A model generated the notes under the pieces. It was given only the letters and a program-made list of their open reading frames with translations, made no database searches and was not told the DNA's origin. Positions 52,779 through 64,000 of a stretch of DNA of 64,000 nt are shown here, piece by piece (position 1 is the first letter of the stretch; every line of letters begins with the position of its first letter). The stretch is from Vanrija pseudolonga (taxonomy: Eukaryota; Basidiomycota; Tremellomycetes; Trichosporonales; Trichosporonaceae): contig NC_085852.1 of assembly GCF_020906515.1 (NCBI RefSeq), positions 2,542,001 through 2,606,000 on the forward strand, written 5' to 3'. Both the position numbers and the translations under genes were made by a program.

Positions 52779-54304
52779 TTAGAGGAGGAGGGCGGCGGTG
52801 AGGCCGAGGAACAGCGACGCGGCGGACACGGACGACACGGCCAACGCGCCGCTCGCGTTCTTCTTCGCCACTGCCGACGAGGAGGAGGACGCGCTGGCCG
52901 AGCCGGAGACGGCCGACGCCGAGCCAGACGCACTGGCGCCGGCCGACGCGCTGCTCGACGTCGTCGTGTTGCCCACACCAGTGTACTGCGCAAACGTAGG
53001 GAACGTGATGTTCGTCTCCTCGTAGGGGTTGGAGATGTTGAGACCGGTGGCAATGGGCACAATGTACTTGAACGCGGCCTTGATGGCGGGGTACTGCTTA
53101 ATGAGCTCGCCCATGGTGTAGTTGTTGATCTCGTGGTTGAGCACCACCGGGCCGTGGGTGGCGTACGCGCCGGCCTTCTGCGCGTTGATGACCTTGAGGT
53201 AGTTGTTGTCGACGTCCTGGGCGGTGACGTTTCCGATGCCGACCTTCCAGTCGTCCGTGTCGTCCGACCACACGACCGTGGTCATGTTGAGCAGGCTCGC
53301 AATCAGGCGGATACGGTTGTCCGTGTCGCCAAAGGGCGGGCGCCAGCACTTGGGGGTGACGCCAATGACGTCCTTGATCGCCTTGCGCGTGTAGTAGAGC
53401 TCGGCGAACGCCTGCTCGTTGCTAAACGACGTCATGTACTGGTGCGACCAGGTGTGGACGCAGATCTGGTGGCCGTCGTCCTTCGCACGAATAGCCTGGA
53501 CGGGCCAGTCCATGACATTCGAGCCGATGAAGAACATGGTCGCCTTCTGGTTGTTCTCCGCGAGGAAGTTGTACAGCGCGTTGTGCGAGCAGTTGGGTCC
53601 GTCGTCAAACCCAAAGCCCCACGTCTCGGGCTCGGGCATGGTTGTGATGTCGGGGAGGATGCCGGTGCTCGCAGCGGGCGTGGTGCACTGCTTCCACGTC
53701 CACCAGCAGTCGGGGTCCGCGTTGTCGTAGTTGACGCCGGCCATGTTGCCGTTGGCCGTGCCGCGGGGGAGGTCGTTTGGCAGGCGCTGGTTGACCGTCG
53801 CGTTGATCGTCGCGAAGAGCGCCGCGGCCTCCGAGTCGCCCTGGACGAGGGTGGCCGCTTGCCAGATGGCCGGGAACTGGGCCTTGATGGTGTTGACGGG
53901 CGCGTAGGTGTAGGGCGCGCACTCGGCAACGGGGTCTGGGGTGGGCGGTTAGCATGGCCTCGAGCGTAGCGAGAGGCGCGGGGCAGCGATGGGCGGGGAC
54001 GCCTGCCGGGCGGTGTGGCACGCCGAATCCACCAAGTGTACGACGACCCTCGCCACAAGCAGTGCCACGATCCCGAGATCCATCGGATCCGCATGCGTCC
54101 ACTCCGCTGCGCACCACACGACCCCCTCATCCGCAACCACTGCCCGCCGCAGTCAGCTCAAGACTCACCGACATTCGTGTTGTCGACCTGGCGGCGGTGG
54201 ATGACCGGTCCGCCGGGGTTACGGCGCGCGATCTCGTGGCCGCCGCAGCCGGTGTGGGCTGCCGCGAGGGGTGCCGCGGCGAGGAGCAGCAGCGAGGGGA
54301 GCAT
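52779..54304 (-). CDS. Chitin deacetylase, GPI-anchored type
   Basis: Two exons (54169-54304, 52779-53935; 233-nt intron) give 430 residues. It converts wall chitin to chitosan. Signal peptide M-L-P-S-L-L-L-L-A-A-A-P-L-A-A-A. The polysaccharide-deacetylase (NodB) motifs follow in order: F-D-D-G-P-N (motif 1, metal-binding Asp), H-T-W-S-H-Q-Y (motif 2, metal His pair), R-P-P-F-G-D (motif 3), W-S-D-D-T-D-D-W (motif 4) and V-V-L-N-H-E (motif 5, catalytic His). The C terminus is Ser/Ala-rich then hydrophobic (A-A-S-L-F-L-G-L-T-A-A-L-L-L), a GPI-attachment signal. The size and layout match the Cryptococcus Cda/MP98 family. Several N-glycosylation sequons are present. Confidence 0.94.
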
Positions 54305-55697
54305 TGCGAAGAGGGGAAGGGCAAGTGGTGAAAGTGAAGGTAGAGAGCGTGGGGAGTCGAGTAGTTAGTTGGGTCGACTTGACAGGTAAAGAGGAGGTAG
54401 GGGGGAGGGGGATGCAGCGTCAGGCGGCGCGTGCTTGAAGAAATCGAAATGGAATGGCCTGGCCGCGATGCCGGGGGAGCGTGAACGAGGAAAGAGACAC
54501 AGAGCAAGAGCAACAGACAGGCAGAGCGTGTTGCATGTATCTAGTTGTAGGTCCGAGCTGTCCGTCGCTCCTCCCACGACTGTTTGCATCTGTCGGCGCC
54601 GCGCAGCAGCGTCAAAGGGCCGATGCGGGCGGCTGTTGCCTGTTGGCTTCTTGCAAAGTGGAACAATGGCAGCAGCCATCGGCTCGCTCGGCGAGTACAG
54701 CCAGGCTCGGTGGCGCCACACAGAGCCAAACTTAAGGAACCGCGACGTAAATAGATTCGCAAGGTGAGATTAAGCACTGCCGCGCGCAGTCGAGGGATCG
54801 CGAGGGACCGGGGCGATAGCGCTGCCCTTGTCTGTCAGGCGAGCATGAGGGTAGGTTTGCCTTACTGGCCTGTAAGCATGCATGCATGTCCTTGCCGAAC
54901 CGAGCTGGCACACGACGACGGCGTCCGCTCAATCCCCCGCCCCGCCGCCCCGCTCGCTCGCAAAAGGCCGATGCTGCCACCTCCACCCAATTCACGCCCA
55001 TGCGATACTCTGTTTTGCGACGATGAAGGGCCCACTCACTCACCAGGGCTCGGTGGTGCAGCCGCCCTTGCCTTGTCGCTCGCCCTGCTCTCGTCACCCC
55101 GTCAGCAAGCAGCGGGCCCACCCCGCGGCGGCGTCACCTAGCCTAACACCAACGTCGCCGTCGTCGCACCCGACCAGCCGGCGTCACTTAAGTCCTTTTT
55201 TGCGTGCGGCGTCACGCCAGTAGAGTCAGTCGGTCGAGCAAAAGTAGCGCCACGGGCAAAACTCTCTTTACCGTCTCAGACACCACTCCCACCCCCCGCC
55301 TCATCGTCATTGCGGGCAAACACTACCTCCGGCGCTGCCGCTGCCGCACCTCTTCACTCCACTCCACCTCACAGGGCATGCGTGGTCATTTCCTTTCTAC
55401 GGCATACGGAAAGTACAGGGATGCACGCCTAAGATGCTGCCAGGGAGGCAAAACAACACATGGCAACAGAGCGAGAGTGTAAGAGAGAGAGCGGGATCGG
55501 TGTGGTGTGGCCGAGGACACGGGCTAGGGATAGAAGGGTTAGATGGGCAGGGTGAGCGCCGCCCGTGGCGGAAGCGACACCGTGCCGAGTGACTCGAAAC
55601 GGTACCAAAGACGCGTTTAGCACCGCGACCTCCGTCCGTCCTACGTGCGAGATCGCGTCGGCGCGCGCGACCGCGTCCGACGCAAGCTACCAGCCCT
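54305..55697. other. 1.4-kb intergenic region
   Basis: Upstream of chitin deacetylase and downstream of the ArfGAP gene. No gene, repeat or RNA gene recognised. Confidence 0.45.
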
Positions 55698-57878
55698 TTA
55701 CCTCGACTCGAGCGACGACAGGTAGTCGGACAGCTTGGAGGGTGTTAGCGCCGTTCCGAGCAGTCGCCGACGCCACGCGCTCCACAACTCACCTTGAGAG
55801 CACCGGCACGAATCTGGTCGGTGAGGTTCTGCACATTTGGGTCCGCCATGACGCGGCTGGCAATGTCGCGTGCGTTGCGCTCGAGGTTCTGGTACGTCTC
55901 GTTGCCCTCGATACCCAGCAGGCCCTCGCCGCCGCCCAGTCCCTCGGCCTCTTCCTCCTCGTCCTCGCGTCCAAAGTAGGCGTTGGACGAAATGGCAGTC
56001 GCGCCCTGGAACTGCTGCAGGCGGCCCTTGGCCTCGCTCGTCGCGTTGGCGTCATAGTTGCCTCGCTGGAAGTACATGTCGGAAGAGATGCCCTTCTGGC
56101 TGCCAAAGCGGTCCTTGGCCGTCGTGATGTCGTCGGCAGGGTCGTATGCTCGGCTGCGGGTGTTAGCGCGTGGGTTTCATCAATGTGCGCAGTGGAAGGC
56201 GACGCCGATGCCGCAAAACAAGCGGTTCCTCGCTCGGCGCCGGGGCAAGATTAACCCCAGAGTAGCGACGAGCGGCGACGTTTGTCGCCGAGCGAGACCA
56301 GATTAGACACCGGGTTCCGACCGGTGCCGCGAGACACTCCGCTTCGGCAATCATGACCACCGCACAAAACACTCACGCCTTGGACTGCGACGGGGGCGGC
56401 GCGTTGGACGCAACCTGTCCGAATCCAAGCTTGACAGGCACTGGCTTCTCCTCCTTGCGGGTCTGGCTGAGCGGTGTAGCCGAGCGCGAGTTGTTGATGC
56501 CCGACGCCTGGTTCTTGCGGCGCTCCTCCTCCTCGCGGGCCTTGAGGGCCGCGGCCTCCTCCTCCTCCTTCTTCTTGTCGTATCCCAGGCGCTTGATGCG
56601 CTCCTCCTCCTCCTGGGCCTTGCGCTGGGCCTCCTCAAAGTTGATCGACGTCGACGCCTTCTTGGCACCGAGCTTGGACGCCTTGCCGAGGCGCATGGGG
56701 CGGGCGGCAGCGGCGCCGCCGCTTGCGGCACCCGTTCTCAAAGCCGACGACGAGAGCGTGCGGGGCTGGGGGGCAGCGGTGGTGGGCGAAGTGGGCTTGG
56801 GCGAGGGCGTGGCCGACGCGCGTGCAACGCCGATCGAGGGGGGAGGGGCAGGGGACGCGGGCTTGGACGGGCGCGGGGAGGGGGTCGGCGCGGCCTTGTC
56901 CCACGACTCGAAGAAGTCGTCGTTTTGGGCTGGCGTCGACGAGCGCGTGCCCATCGGCGTCAGGTCGAGCCCCTCGATGTGGATGCCGTGCGGGTATGCC
57001 TGCGCGTCCTCGGCCACGCGGCGAGCCAGCTCCTCCTTGTACAGGCCGGCCACGCGCGACGTGTAGCGTGCGCGCGCGTCCGAGTTGCCGGGCGGGAGGA
57101 GGTTGGCGCCGCCGCGCTTCTGGAAGAACTCGGCTAGGGCGCCGTTGCCGCCGACCTTGAGGGTGCGGAGCTGCTGGAGCGACCACGAGTCGAGGTTGGT
57201 CGAGCTGGGGTGGGGTTAGGGAGGGTTCGGCAACACTGAGCCGGTGCGGGGTGACACGGCAGACACGGGGCGACGGCCGCTAGCCGTCACAGTCCCCTCT
57301 CCCCTACTCCCGATCCGCAGCGCTGCGCGCTGCGTCTCTACCTGCGCACACTCACCGGACAAACGAAATGTGTACACCCAAGTTGCGGTGCACGCTCGAG
57401 CAGTCGAGGCAGAGGTAGATGCCGAAGGTGACCGAGGTCCAGGTGGGGTTCTTTGCGCTGCAGTCGAAGCATTGCTGTGGGCGGTGGGTCAGCGGGATGA
57501 GGAAGGGGAGGGTTGGGCGGGTGGGTAGCATGGCGTCGAGCGGAGCGAGCACGTTGAGCGAGTCGAGTTGCGAGCTGGTCAAGCAAGTGACGTGACGACA
57601 AGGACGCAGCTAGTAACACGCCGACGAGCAATGCCCAGCTATCTCGCAATTCTTCTCGTGACACACCGGGCGTCGCGTCGCGTCGCCAGCGTCTGTGTCG
57701 TGCGAGATCGGCGAGCGCAGCTGCGTCCACCGCTTGCTCGCTCACTCGCCACGTCGTAGTCGATCGAGATGCCAGCACACCAACACCACACCAACACGAC
57801 CACCGTACCCACCTTGTTCGCCTTCTGGGCCTTGAGGTGGTTGAACACGGCCGTGGTCTGCGCCTTGGTCGGGTCCAT
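55698..57878 (-). CDS. GLO3: ArfGAP, Glo3/ARFGAP2-3 family
   Basis: Five exons (57813-57878, 57356-57474, 56377-57204, 55793-56153, 55698-55733) give 469 residues. Glo3 stimulates GTP hydrolysis by Arf1 on COPI vesicles. The zinc finger C-F-D-C-x16-C-L-D-C and the following [16 protein letters not shown] hold the catalytic Arg. Then [17 protein letters not shown]. The middle is Ser/Pro-rich with a basic cluster, then a coiled coil ([11 protein letters not shown]). Near the end lies the Glo3 regulatory region ([18 protein letters not shown]). The last exon is 36 nt and ends Y-L-S-S-L-E-S-R. Introns 1 and 3 are long (338 and 223 nt). Confidence 0.92.
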
Positions 57879-58306
57879 TTTGCGTGCTTTGGGTGTTGGC
57901 GGGGCAAGCACTTGGAGGGAGATGGATGAGACGAGCTTGACTGCTAGCAATACACCGGACGCAGCAGCTGACGACGACGACGACGTCGAGACTGACCGAC
58001 GACCGACACACTGCACGCACCCACCCAGGCCGGTCACCGCGCGCCACGCCGTCGTGGCGTGTTTTTGTTGGATCACATTTATTTACAATTCATCCCAACT
58101 TGGCACGTGGCGTGCCTGGGGAGTGAGGCAGTCGCTCAGTCACACCACTGGACCGACACCATACCCAGCTCGTAGCCGCAACAAAGGACAACATGACATA
58201 TTGTATGGATCGTGACGTGACAGTTGTACAAGTATGGGTAACACCAAAACAACCCTGGTAAAAACGACGCCCCGGCGCGTGCAATGTATGCCCTCACTGG
58301 CCTTCC
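57879..58306. other. Intergenic region, GLO3 promoter and CDC4 3' flank
   Basis: 428 bp between two genes on the minus strand. No further feature recognised. Confidence 0.45.
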
Positions 58307-60640
58307 TCACCAGTCGGGGGTGCGCGACAGTGGCTCTGGAGGAGGAAGGTCGTCCTCGGGGCGGAACCCAATCACCTCGAGAACAGTCTTGCCGTTGCGC
58401 TGGCAGAGAATGGCACACTTGTCGTCGCGGAAGCACACGCGCCACACGGCCTCGCATGGGCGCGTGAGCTCACGGATGAGCGTGCCGGTCTGAATGTCCC
58501 ACAGCTTCACCCTGCCGTCGTTGCCGCCAGAGACGATGAAGCGGTCGTCAAACTGCAGGCAGGTGACAGAGTTGTCGTGCGCACACAGCCGGTGCACGCA
58601 CGAGTTGTCGGTAAGATCAAAGACGATGACGCGGCCGTCCGAGCCGCCAGTGATGAGACGGTCGCCGGAAAGCTGGAGCTGGCCGACGAGCGACGTATGG
58701 CCTTGAAGGATGGCGAGGCACTCGCCCGAGCCGGCGTCCCAGACGCGGACAGTCGAGTCTAACGAGCCCGATACGACGCGCTCGCCATCAAACGCCACGG
58801 CGTAGATCTGGTGGTAGTGGCCCTCGAAGACCTGGAGGCACTCGCCGGTGTCAATGTCCCAAAGCTGGGGGAGTCAGTAAACACTTTCCATAATCACCAC
58901 CGTCCCACTCACGCGACACGTGTAGTCGTAGCTGCCGCTGACGACCTGGTTGCCAGCAACCTCGATGCAGCGCACGCTCTGCTCGTGGCCCTCAAGGACA
59001 CGCAGCATGCGTCCTCTGTCAATGTCCCAGACGCGGAGAGTAAAGTCGCGCGAGCCGGACACGGCAATAGGACGGCCATCGAGAACCTTCAAACAGCGAA
59101 TGGTCGACGAGTGACCGCGGAGCTTGTGGATGCACTCGCCAGTGGCAATGTTCCAAACGCGAACGTCGCGGTCGCAACCACCACTGACCACGAGGGTCGC
59201 CTTGGCGCCCCAGCCTGCAGCCGATCCGCAGACGTCGCTCGAGCGCATGCGCTTGGTCTGGCGCGGGTAACGCATGTGGTCGTCTGAAGCGGTACGAGTT
59301 GGAGGGAAGGCAGGGGTGGAGCGAGTTGGTGGCGTTGCGCCAGTAAAGGATGCCCTGCGCGAGGCGCCAGTGTCCGACGAGGACCGCTGGGGAGTGTCGT
59401 AGGTGCGACTGCGGTCGGTGCGACGGGGAGAGACAAGAACAAGAGCCCAGACACCAAGGTCGTGACCGATGAGTGATTGGCGGAAGTGGCCGGACGCAGC
59501 GTCAAAGACGTGAATCTTCGAGTTGGCCATGCCGATGACAATGTGCTCGTCGTTGACCACGAGCGAGGTGACGACGCTGTCTCCGATGGAAGCATGGGTG
59601 GTGAGGAGGCGGCCTCCTTTGATCCAGTTGGATTCTGACTGTCAGCTGAGGCGGAACACATCCCAGCTCACCAGTGAGGAAGGCGTTGCGGAACTGCTCG
59701 CGGTAGCTCTGGGGCTGGAGGAGAGGCCTGCGAATCTTGGCGATAGGGCCGAAGGAGGGGCGCTCGCGTTGAGGGGCGAGCATCGGCGCGTCGGCCGCGG
59801 CGGTAGGGGCATTGGGCGGCTGTGCCGTCTCGGCACCAGCTGCAGGTGGAGGTGACTGGGGAGCCTGGGACAAAGGAAGGTTGGGGCGGTAGAGCTGGAG
59901 CTTGAACATGTCGCGCCAGAGACGCTCGTCCTGCAAGAGTTCGTTCCAGTACTTTGACACGCGCATGGCGCGGCCAAGAGTACGCGCGTCATCGAGGTAG
60001 CTCACGCAGTGAAGCGCGAGCTCGACAGGAAGGTCGCGGAGGAAGTCACGCTTGAGTCGTGGCGAGATCTTGCTCGACACAACCAGCGCCTCGTTGAGCT
60101 GGAGCTCGCCGATGAGCGAGTTGAGGAATGCGAAGCGCTCTGCCTTGGTGAGGCATCGGAATCCTTGGAGGAGCTCTGTACCGCGGTCTGTGCATGCAGC
60201 AAAGGAGGCGGCGTTAGCAAGGTGGTGGTGGTGGTGCGGCAAGGCAGCGCGACGCCATGCAGCCACAAACTAGACTCACTCGGCATGTCGACTTCAATGT
60301 CTTGCTGGTCCAAGCGCGGGACAGAGTCGATGCTCGCGCCGTCGTCGGCCAGGTCGTTGATGGAGGCGTACGTCCAGCGTTCGGTTGGGGTGGGGCTCGG
60401 CGCCGGCGTGGGCGGCGAGAGGGCCTGCGAGGGGATGGTGACGGGCGCGACCGTGTGCGGGGTCGGCGGGGGCGCGGGGGCGGATGGCGCGGTATTGGCC
60501 TGGTGGGGCGGGGCAGAGGCGGCGGAGGCGGCTATTGGCGGCGGCGGCACGTCGGTGCTTGTGCATATCGTCGCTGGCGACGACGCGCTCCCTGCCGGCG
60601 GGGAGGGGGGGCACGCCGGCCACTGGCGCGAGCGGTGCAT
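58307..60640 (-). CDS. CDC4: F-box/WD40 protein, CDC4/FBXW7 type
   Basis: Four exons (60280-60640, 59672-60187, 58913-59634, 58307-58864; introns 92, 37 and 48 nt) give 718 residues. Cdc4 is the substrate receptor of an SCF ubiquitin ligase for phosphorylated cell-cycle regulators. The N-terminal 115 residues are Pro/Ala-rich. The F-box starts at about residue 170 (L-R-D-L-P-V-E-L-A-L-H-C-V-S-Y-L-D). The linker contains N-W-I-K-G-G-R. About eight WD repeats follow, e.g. V-V-S-G-G-C-D-R-D-V-R-V-W-N, A-V-S-G-S-R-D-F-T-L-R-V-W-D, V-V-S-G-S-Y-D-Y-T-C-R-L-W-D and I-V-S-G-G-N-D-G-R-V-K-L-W-D. An insert of about 65 residues rich in Ser/Thr/Arg interrupts the second repeat. Intron 2 uses the second of two nearby AG acceptors, the one that keeps the frame. 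Confidence 0.92.
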
Positions 60641-62004
60641 GGTGGGAGGGGGTGAGGGGAGGAGAGAGGGGGGGGGGGAAGGTGCGCCGGCGGGGGGTGG
60701 AGGAGCGGCGGAGCAGAAGCGAGCGGGCTGGCTGGGGGTGGGTGGCCTGGGTGGGCGGGCTGCTCGCTTCGGCGTGCGCTGTGGTGGTGGTGGTGGTGTG
60801 CACGCTGCTGCTGCTGCTCAGAGAAGAAGGGGGAGGGAAGGTGTCGCGCAAGTTGCGCGCGCTGGGTGTACAAGCACCGCTGGTACAAGAAAGGGTTGTG
60901 TGTGGTGTGTACAAGAAAGGGTTGTGTGTGGTGTGTGTGTGTTGTATGTGCTGGGTAGACGACGACGACGAGTAGACGACGAGTGATGGGGGTCAGTCAG
61001 TCCAGACACTGCACTGTCGGACAGATGACAAAGGGGGGCCAGGCGGGCGGGCGGTCCGTAACAACAGCCAGGCCAGGGTGAGGGACGGGAGCAAATACAG
61101 TGATGAGTGATGGATGAGGAATCACGCCGCCGCCGCCGCTGCTGCGGTGAGCCACCCACCAGCCACGGCGATCACCCCAGACTGGCACTGTCGCACGCAC
61201 ACCAAAGCATCACATTCCAACCCCCGATCAGCAGCGCTGCTGCTAGTGCAAGTCGCACTCGGGCATGCAACAGCACAATGGTGCACCGGTGCTGGTGGAC
61301 AAAACGATGCTTGCTCGATGCGACACAACACCCCACGGCCACGTCCCCTGCACCACCACCTCCCGCTCGCCCGGGTGTGGCTGGCGGACCCTGTTGGCGT
61401 GGGTGGGTGGGTGGGTCAGGCAGGCCACGCACCCACCGCGGTGGCCGCGGTGTCGCGCGCCGTTGCTACGTCACTGGTCACTGTTGACTCGTGCTGCGCT
61501 CGTCGAGTGGAGCGGAGAGCACGGGAGTGGGCCTCAGAGCGTCGTGGCAACTTAAGCGCGTGTCGGATGTCGGAGCCGGCATGACTGACTGCGCTGGACT
61601 CGACGGCTTGGCTGCGCCCTGCGGTCGGCCGAGATCATAACACGCTCCAGTGGCTGGGAGCCTCGCTCTGCCTCGTAGCTAGCTGCCCTGCTCTCGTCGG
61701 TGCAGCGAGAACATTGAGCGCCGAGCCTGCTGCCACCGCCTCGGCAGCCTACACGCATCGTGTCCACCATCAATCGGGCCGGCGCCGCGCCGGTCCACAG
61801 GCATCGATCGGCCTTGCGCAACGAGACTCGGAACAACCAAACGCTCTCTCACTCGCTCGACCGCCTCGTGTCACCTCGGGGCTCTCGCTCGCCTGCTCGC
61901 CCGCCCCACCCCGTCTCGCCTCGCTTCGCTCGGCGGCCCGGCCGCTCGGCCCGCAATGCTTCTACTAATTCATCCGTGCAGTATGGTGCTCGAGGCGGCA
62001 GCTA
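60641..62004. other. 1.36-kb intergenic region
   Basis: Upstream of CDC4 and downstream of ATP15. It contains a G-run near 60671, alternating GT near 60896-60945 with a repeated AAGAAAGGGTTGTGTGTGGTG element (two copies about 20 bp apart), and CGCC/CCGC-rich tracts. No gene supported. Confidence 0.45.
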
Positions 62005-62794
62005 TTAATGCTCGCCAGCCTTGGGGGGCACGACGTAGGTCGACTCGCCGGCGACGCCCTTGTCCCAGACCTGGTACTTGCTGCGGGCGTCAGTGGGGGT
62101 TCGTGGTGGGGGTGGGATGGGCGAGGGGGGCGGCTGGGATGGGTTCGGGATGCGCGCGGGGACAACGTGCTCGACGAGCGGTGCGATGCCTGCGTGGCTG
62201 CACTGGCACACGCACACGCTCGGCACCACCTCGCCGGCTCTGCAGCAACGGCAGAGGCAGGTATCGAGGTGCTCGACCACCGCGCAGTAGCGAAGCGCAA
62301 GCCATGCCAAGGACACGGCGTAGCACCCCGCGGCTAAACCCATCCCAACTCTCCCTGCAATCCTCCTCCGACTCGCTCGCACGCTGCGCGTGCTCGCGCT
62401 CGCGACTCACACGCCGATAGTGGCACGCTTCTCGGCGGCGACGCGCTCCGACTCGGAGAGGGCGGTGCGGACGGCGCGCGAGGCGATCTGGGTGTACTTG
62501 TTCCAGCTGTGTGCCGAGCGCCGAGCGTAGCGAGGCGCGAGGAACGGGGCGGGGAGAGGTGTGTGCGCGAGCGCGTGAGAAGGTCCGATGGGGTCGTGCA
62601 AGGCAGCGTTCGTTCAGTCGATGCGAGTACGAGCCGAGGTGGTCATGTCGAGGAGGTTGCCGGAGGAGACGAAGGGTCCATGTCAGCGCCCATCACTGGT
62701 TCAAAGCCCCGCCACGCCGCGCCGCGCCGCTCGCTTCGCTCGCGGACGGCGTGGCCACGCCCACGCACTTGAAAAACTCGCGCCAGGCCGACAT
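62005..62794 (-). CDS. ATP15: ATP synthase F1 subunit epsilon, mitochondrial (ATP15)
   Basis: Three exons (62769-62794, 62411-62506, 62005-62080) give only 65 residues, the normal size for this subunit of the F1 central stalk. M-S-A-W-R-E-F-F-K-(N)-W-N-K-Y-T-Q-I-A-S-R-A-V-R-T-A-L matches the fungal family start (M-S-A-W-R...Y-x-x-Y-x-x-I-A-x-R-x-V-R). The end is K-Y-Q-V-W-D-K-G-V-A-G-E. The first exon has just 26 nt. Introns of 262 and 330 nt make up three quarters of the gene, in sharp contrast to the 35-50 nt introns elsewhere. The gene is too short and too split to be found by frame length alone; the call rests on the family N terminus and consistent splicing. Confidence 0.88.
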
Positions 62795-62998
62795 GTTTGC
62801 TGGTTTTGTAGAGTGGTTGTTGTGGACGGTGCTCTCGTCGTCGTCGACTTCAACGAAGACGGAGAACGGCGGACCCCTGGCGGCCAGGATCGGGTCAGCC
62901 AGGCGGAATTATAAAAAACTCCGCCCAAGTGGCTCCGGTGTCACAAGTCACTGCGGCACATGCATAAACGATTGCTTTCTTTCATGCAACTACAATTA

Positions 62999-64000
62999 CT
63001 ACTGCTGCGACAGCGTCGCATTCGAGGCCAAACGGCGGCGGTTCGGGCGGTGGAAGTAGGTCGACTGGGATGATCAGCTGTGCCCACCACCACCACACTC
63101 ACTGGACTCTCTGGCACCTGTGCTGGGGTATCGGTCGGCGTGTCCTCCTCGTCAGAGTCGCAGTGGTCGTGCCAGACATGCTCGTCACCCAGCGCGATAA
63201 CACCAGAGCCCACGTCGTAGTCGAGAGGGCTTGGTGGGGCGGCAGGCGCGGCTGCTGGCGGTGGTGTCGCCTCGCGAGCCCAGGGGTTGGACGGCGTTGA
63301 CGACGCCTCGCTCCCGTTGCTGGTGTCACGGCGCGTTGGGGCCGGTGGCTGAGAGCTCGACTGACCGCCCGAGCTGCGAGAAGCCCATGGGTCGTCTTCG
63401 TTGACAGAACCGGGCGTGGTTTCCCTTGACGTCCTGCCGTCATCCGTCTCCTCAGTGCCGGCGCCGTTCCGCTGCTTGCGGAATCGACGGCCAAGCCTAC
63501 GACGGAGGCTGAGGACGACACCACGGCGCTCAGCAGCACCGTCACCAAAGGCGGGTGGGCGGTCGTTCTCAGGCAGCCATGGCGTGGGGAGCTTGCCATT
63601 GAGCGCCGGGTGGGCATATCTTCTTCTGCCAGTGTTGAGCACGCCCCAGTAAAAGTTGTTCATGGGAGGCTGCGAGTAGTTTGTCCGCCTGTCGGAGGGA
63701 GCGACGTACAGCGTGTCATCGTTGACCGCGTATCGCTTGTGGTTGAGGCCGCTGAGTGAGGCCGAGGTTGGTCCCTCACCTCCAAGAGGCGTGCCATCGC
63801 CACGCTCGACTTCGCAGATGCTGCTGAGGGCGATGTGCTTGCTCAGAGGCGTAAAGTCGCGCGACATGGTGTAGCCCCACCACAGCGTGAAGGAGATGAG
63901 AGGGAGCATGAGACCGGTGAGGACAAAGTTTTGCTCCAAAGACAGCAGGCCCGTCATGAACAGCTGGAAGATGATGAGGGCCCATAGTAGGCGATCAAAG
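62999..64000 (-). CDS. CSC1/OSCA-like osmosensitive cation channel, C-terminal part (cut by right edge)
   Basis: Two exons lie in the window: 63103 to beyond 64000, and 62999-63064 (38-nt intron). The visible start F-D-R-L-L-W-A-L-I-I-F-Q-L-F-M-T-G-L-L-S-L is followed by L-M-L-P-L-I-S-F-T-L-W-W-G-Y and F-T-P-L-S-K-H-I-A-L-S-S-I. These are the last transmembrane helices and their exit in the RSN1/CSC1 (DUF221) family, which includes mechanosensitive Ca2+-permeable channels. The long cytosolic tail has Y-A-H-P-A-L-N-G-K-L-P-T-P-W-L-P, typical of the fungal PHM7-type extension, then a Ser/Pro-rich part. After splicing it ends T-Y-F-H-R-P-N-R-R-R; without splicing a different, less family-like tail would result. 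The N-terminal two thirds lie outside. Confidence 0.85.

Noticed and set aside
1-64000. Transposons, CRISPR arrays, viral remnants or rRNA genes
   Set aside because: I looked for transposase or polymerase motifs, long terminal repeats and regularly spaced repeats and found none; the only repeats are short tandem tracts, the SSP-A/B duplication, the SDR pair and the small inverted repeat.

Overview
This window looks like nuclear DNA of a basidiomycete yeast, most probably a tremellomycete (Trichosporonales-like). The evidence is GC-rich coding sequence, nearly every gene split by very short GT-AG introns (many 33-55 nt) with CTRAC branch sites, intron-bearing tRNA genes, and a set of typical fungal housekeeping and cell-wall genes. 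The organism assignment is inference. Exon boundaries were worked out by hand from reading frame, splice consensus and family motifs. There is no transcript evidence.

Layout. 0-12 kb: start of an allantoinase-like amidohydrolase (cut by the left edge), agmatine deiminase, mitochondrial malate dehydrogenase, a CPD1-type cyclic phosphodiesterase, a CCDC97-like protein, a secreted fasciclin-domain protein, a tandem pair of NmrA/SDR-type NAD(P)-binding proteins, the TRAPP subunit Trs23/TRAPPC4, and MIX23. 12.4-12.7 kb: three minus-strand tRNA genes (Val-AAC, Glu-CTC, Lys-CTT), each with an intron, packed 11-14 bp apart.

12.7-23 kb is an accessory island with no recognisable housekeeping gene. 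It holds six small secreted cysteine-rich proteins (called SSP-A to SSP-F here). Each has an N-terminal M-L-x-K signal peptide, a short propeptide with an [EDQ]AR motif, and a 6- or 8-cysteine mature domain. Each has three exons, with a tiny middle exon (22 nt in four of six, 25 and 31 in the others) and a terminal exon of 52-58 nt. Each also has a TATA box about 50 nt before the ATG. Two members (A and B) sit in a tandem segmental duplication. I do not recognise the family. It is the best candidate for an undescribed system in the window.

23-43 kb: Ulp2/SENP6-like SUMO protease (11 exons), WRAP53/TCAB1-like WD40 protein, ALG2, DIS3/RRP44, UBA4/MOCS3, LCL2, exocyst SEC10 and KRE6/SKN1 glucan-synthesis protein. 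43.3-48 kb is gene-poor, with long GC-rich upstream DNA and one doubtful small gene.

48-64 kb: an unrecognised polyQ C-tail membrane protein, calcineurin B, a GPI-type chitin deacetylase, ArfGAP Glo3/ARFGAP2-3, CDC4-type F-box/WD40 protein, ATP synthase epsilon (ATP15), and the C-terminal part of a CSC1/OSCA-like channel cut by the right edge. Several genes serve the secretory route and cell wall (TRAPP, ALG2, Sec10, Glo3, KRE6, chitin deacetylase), but they are scattered and I see no functional operon-like clustering apart from the SSP island and the tandem SDR pair.
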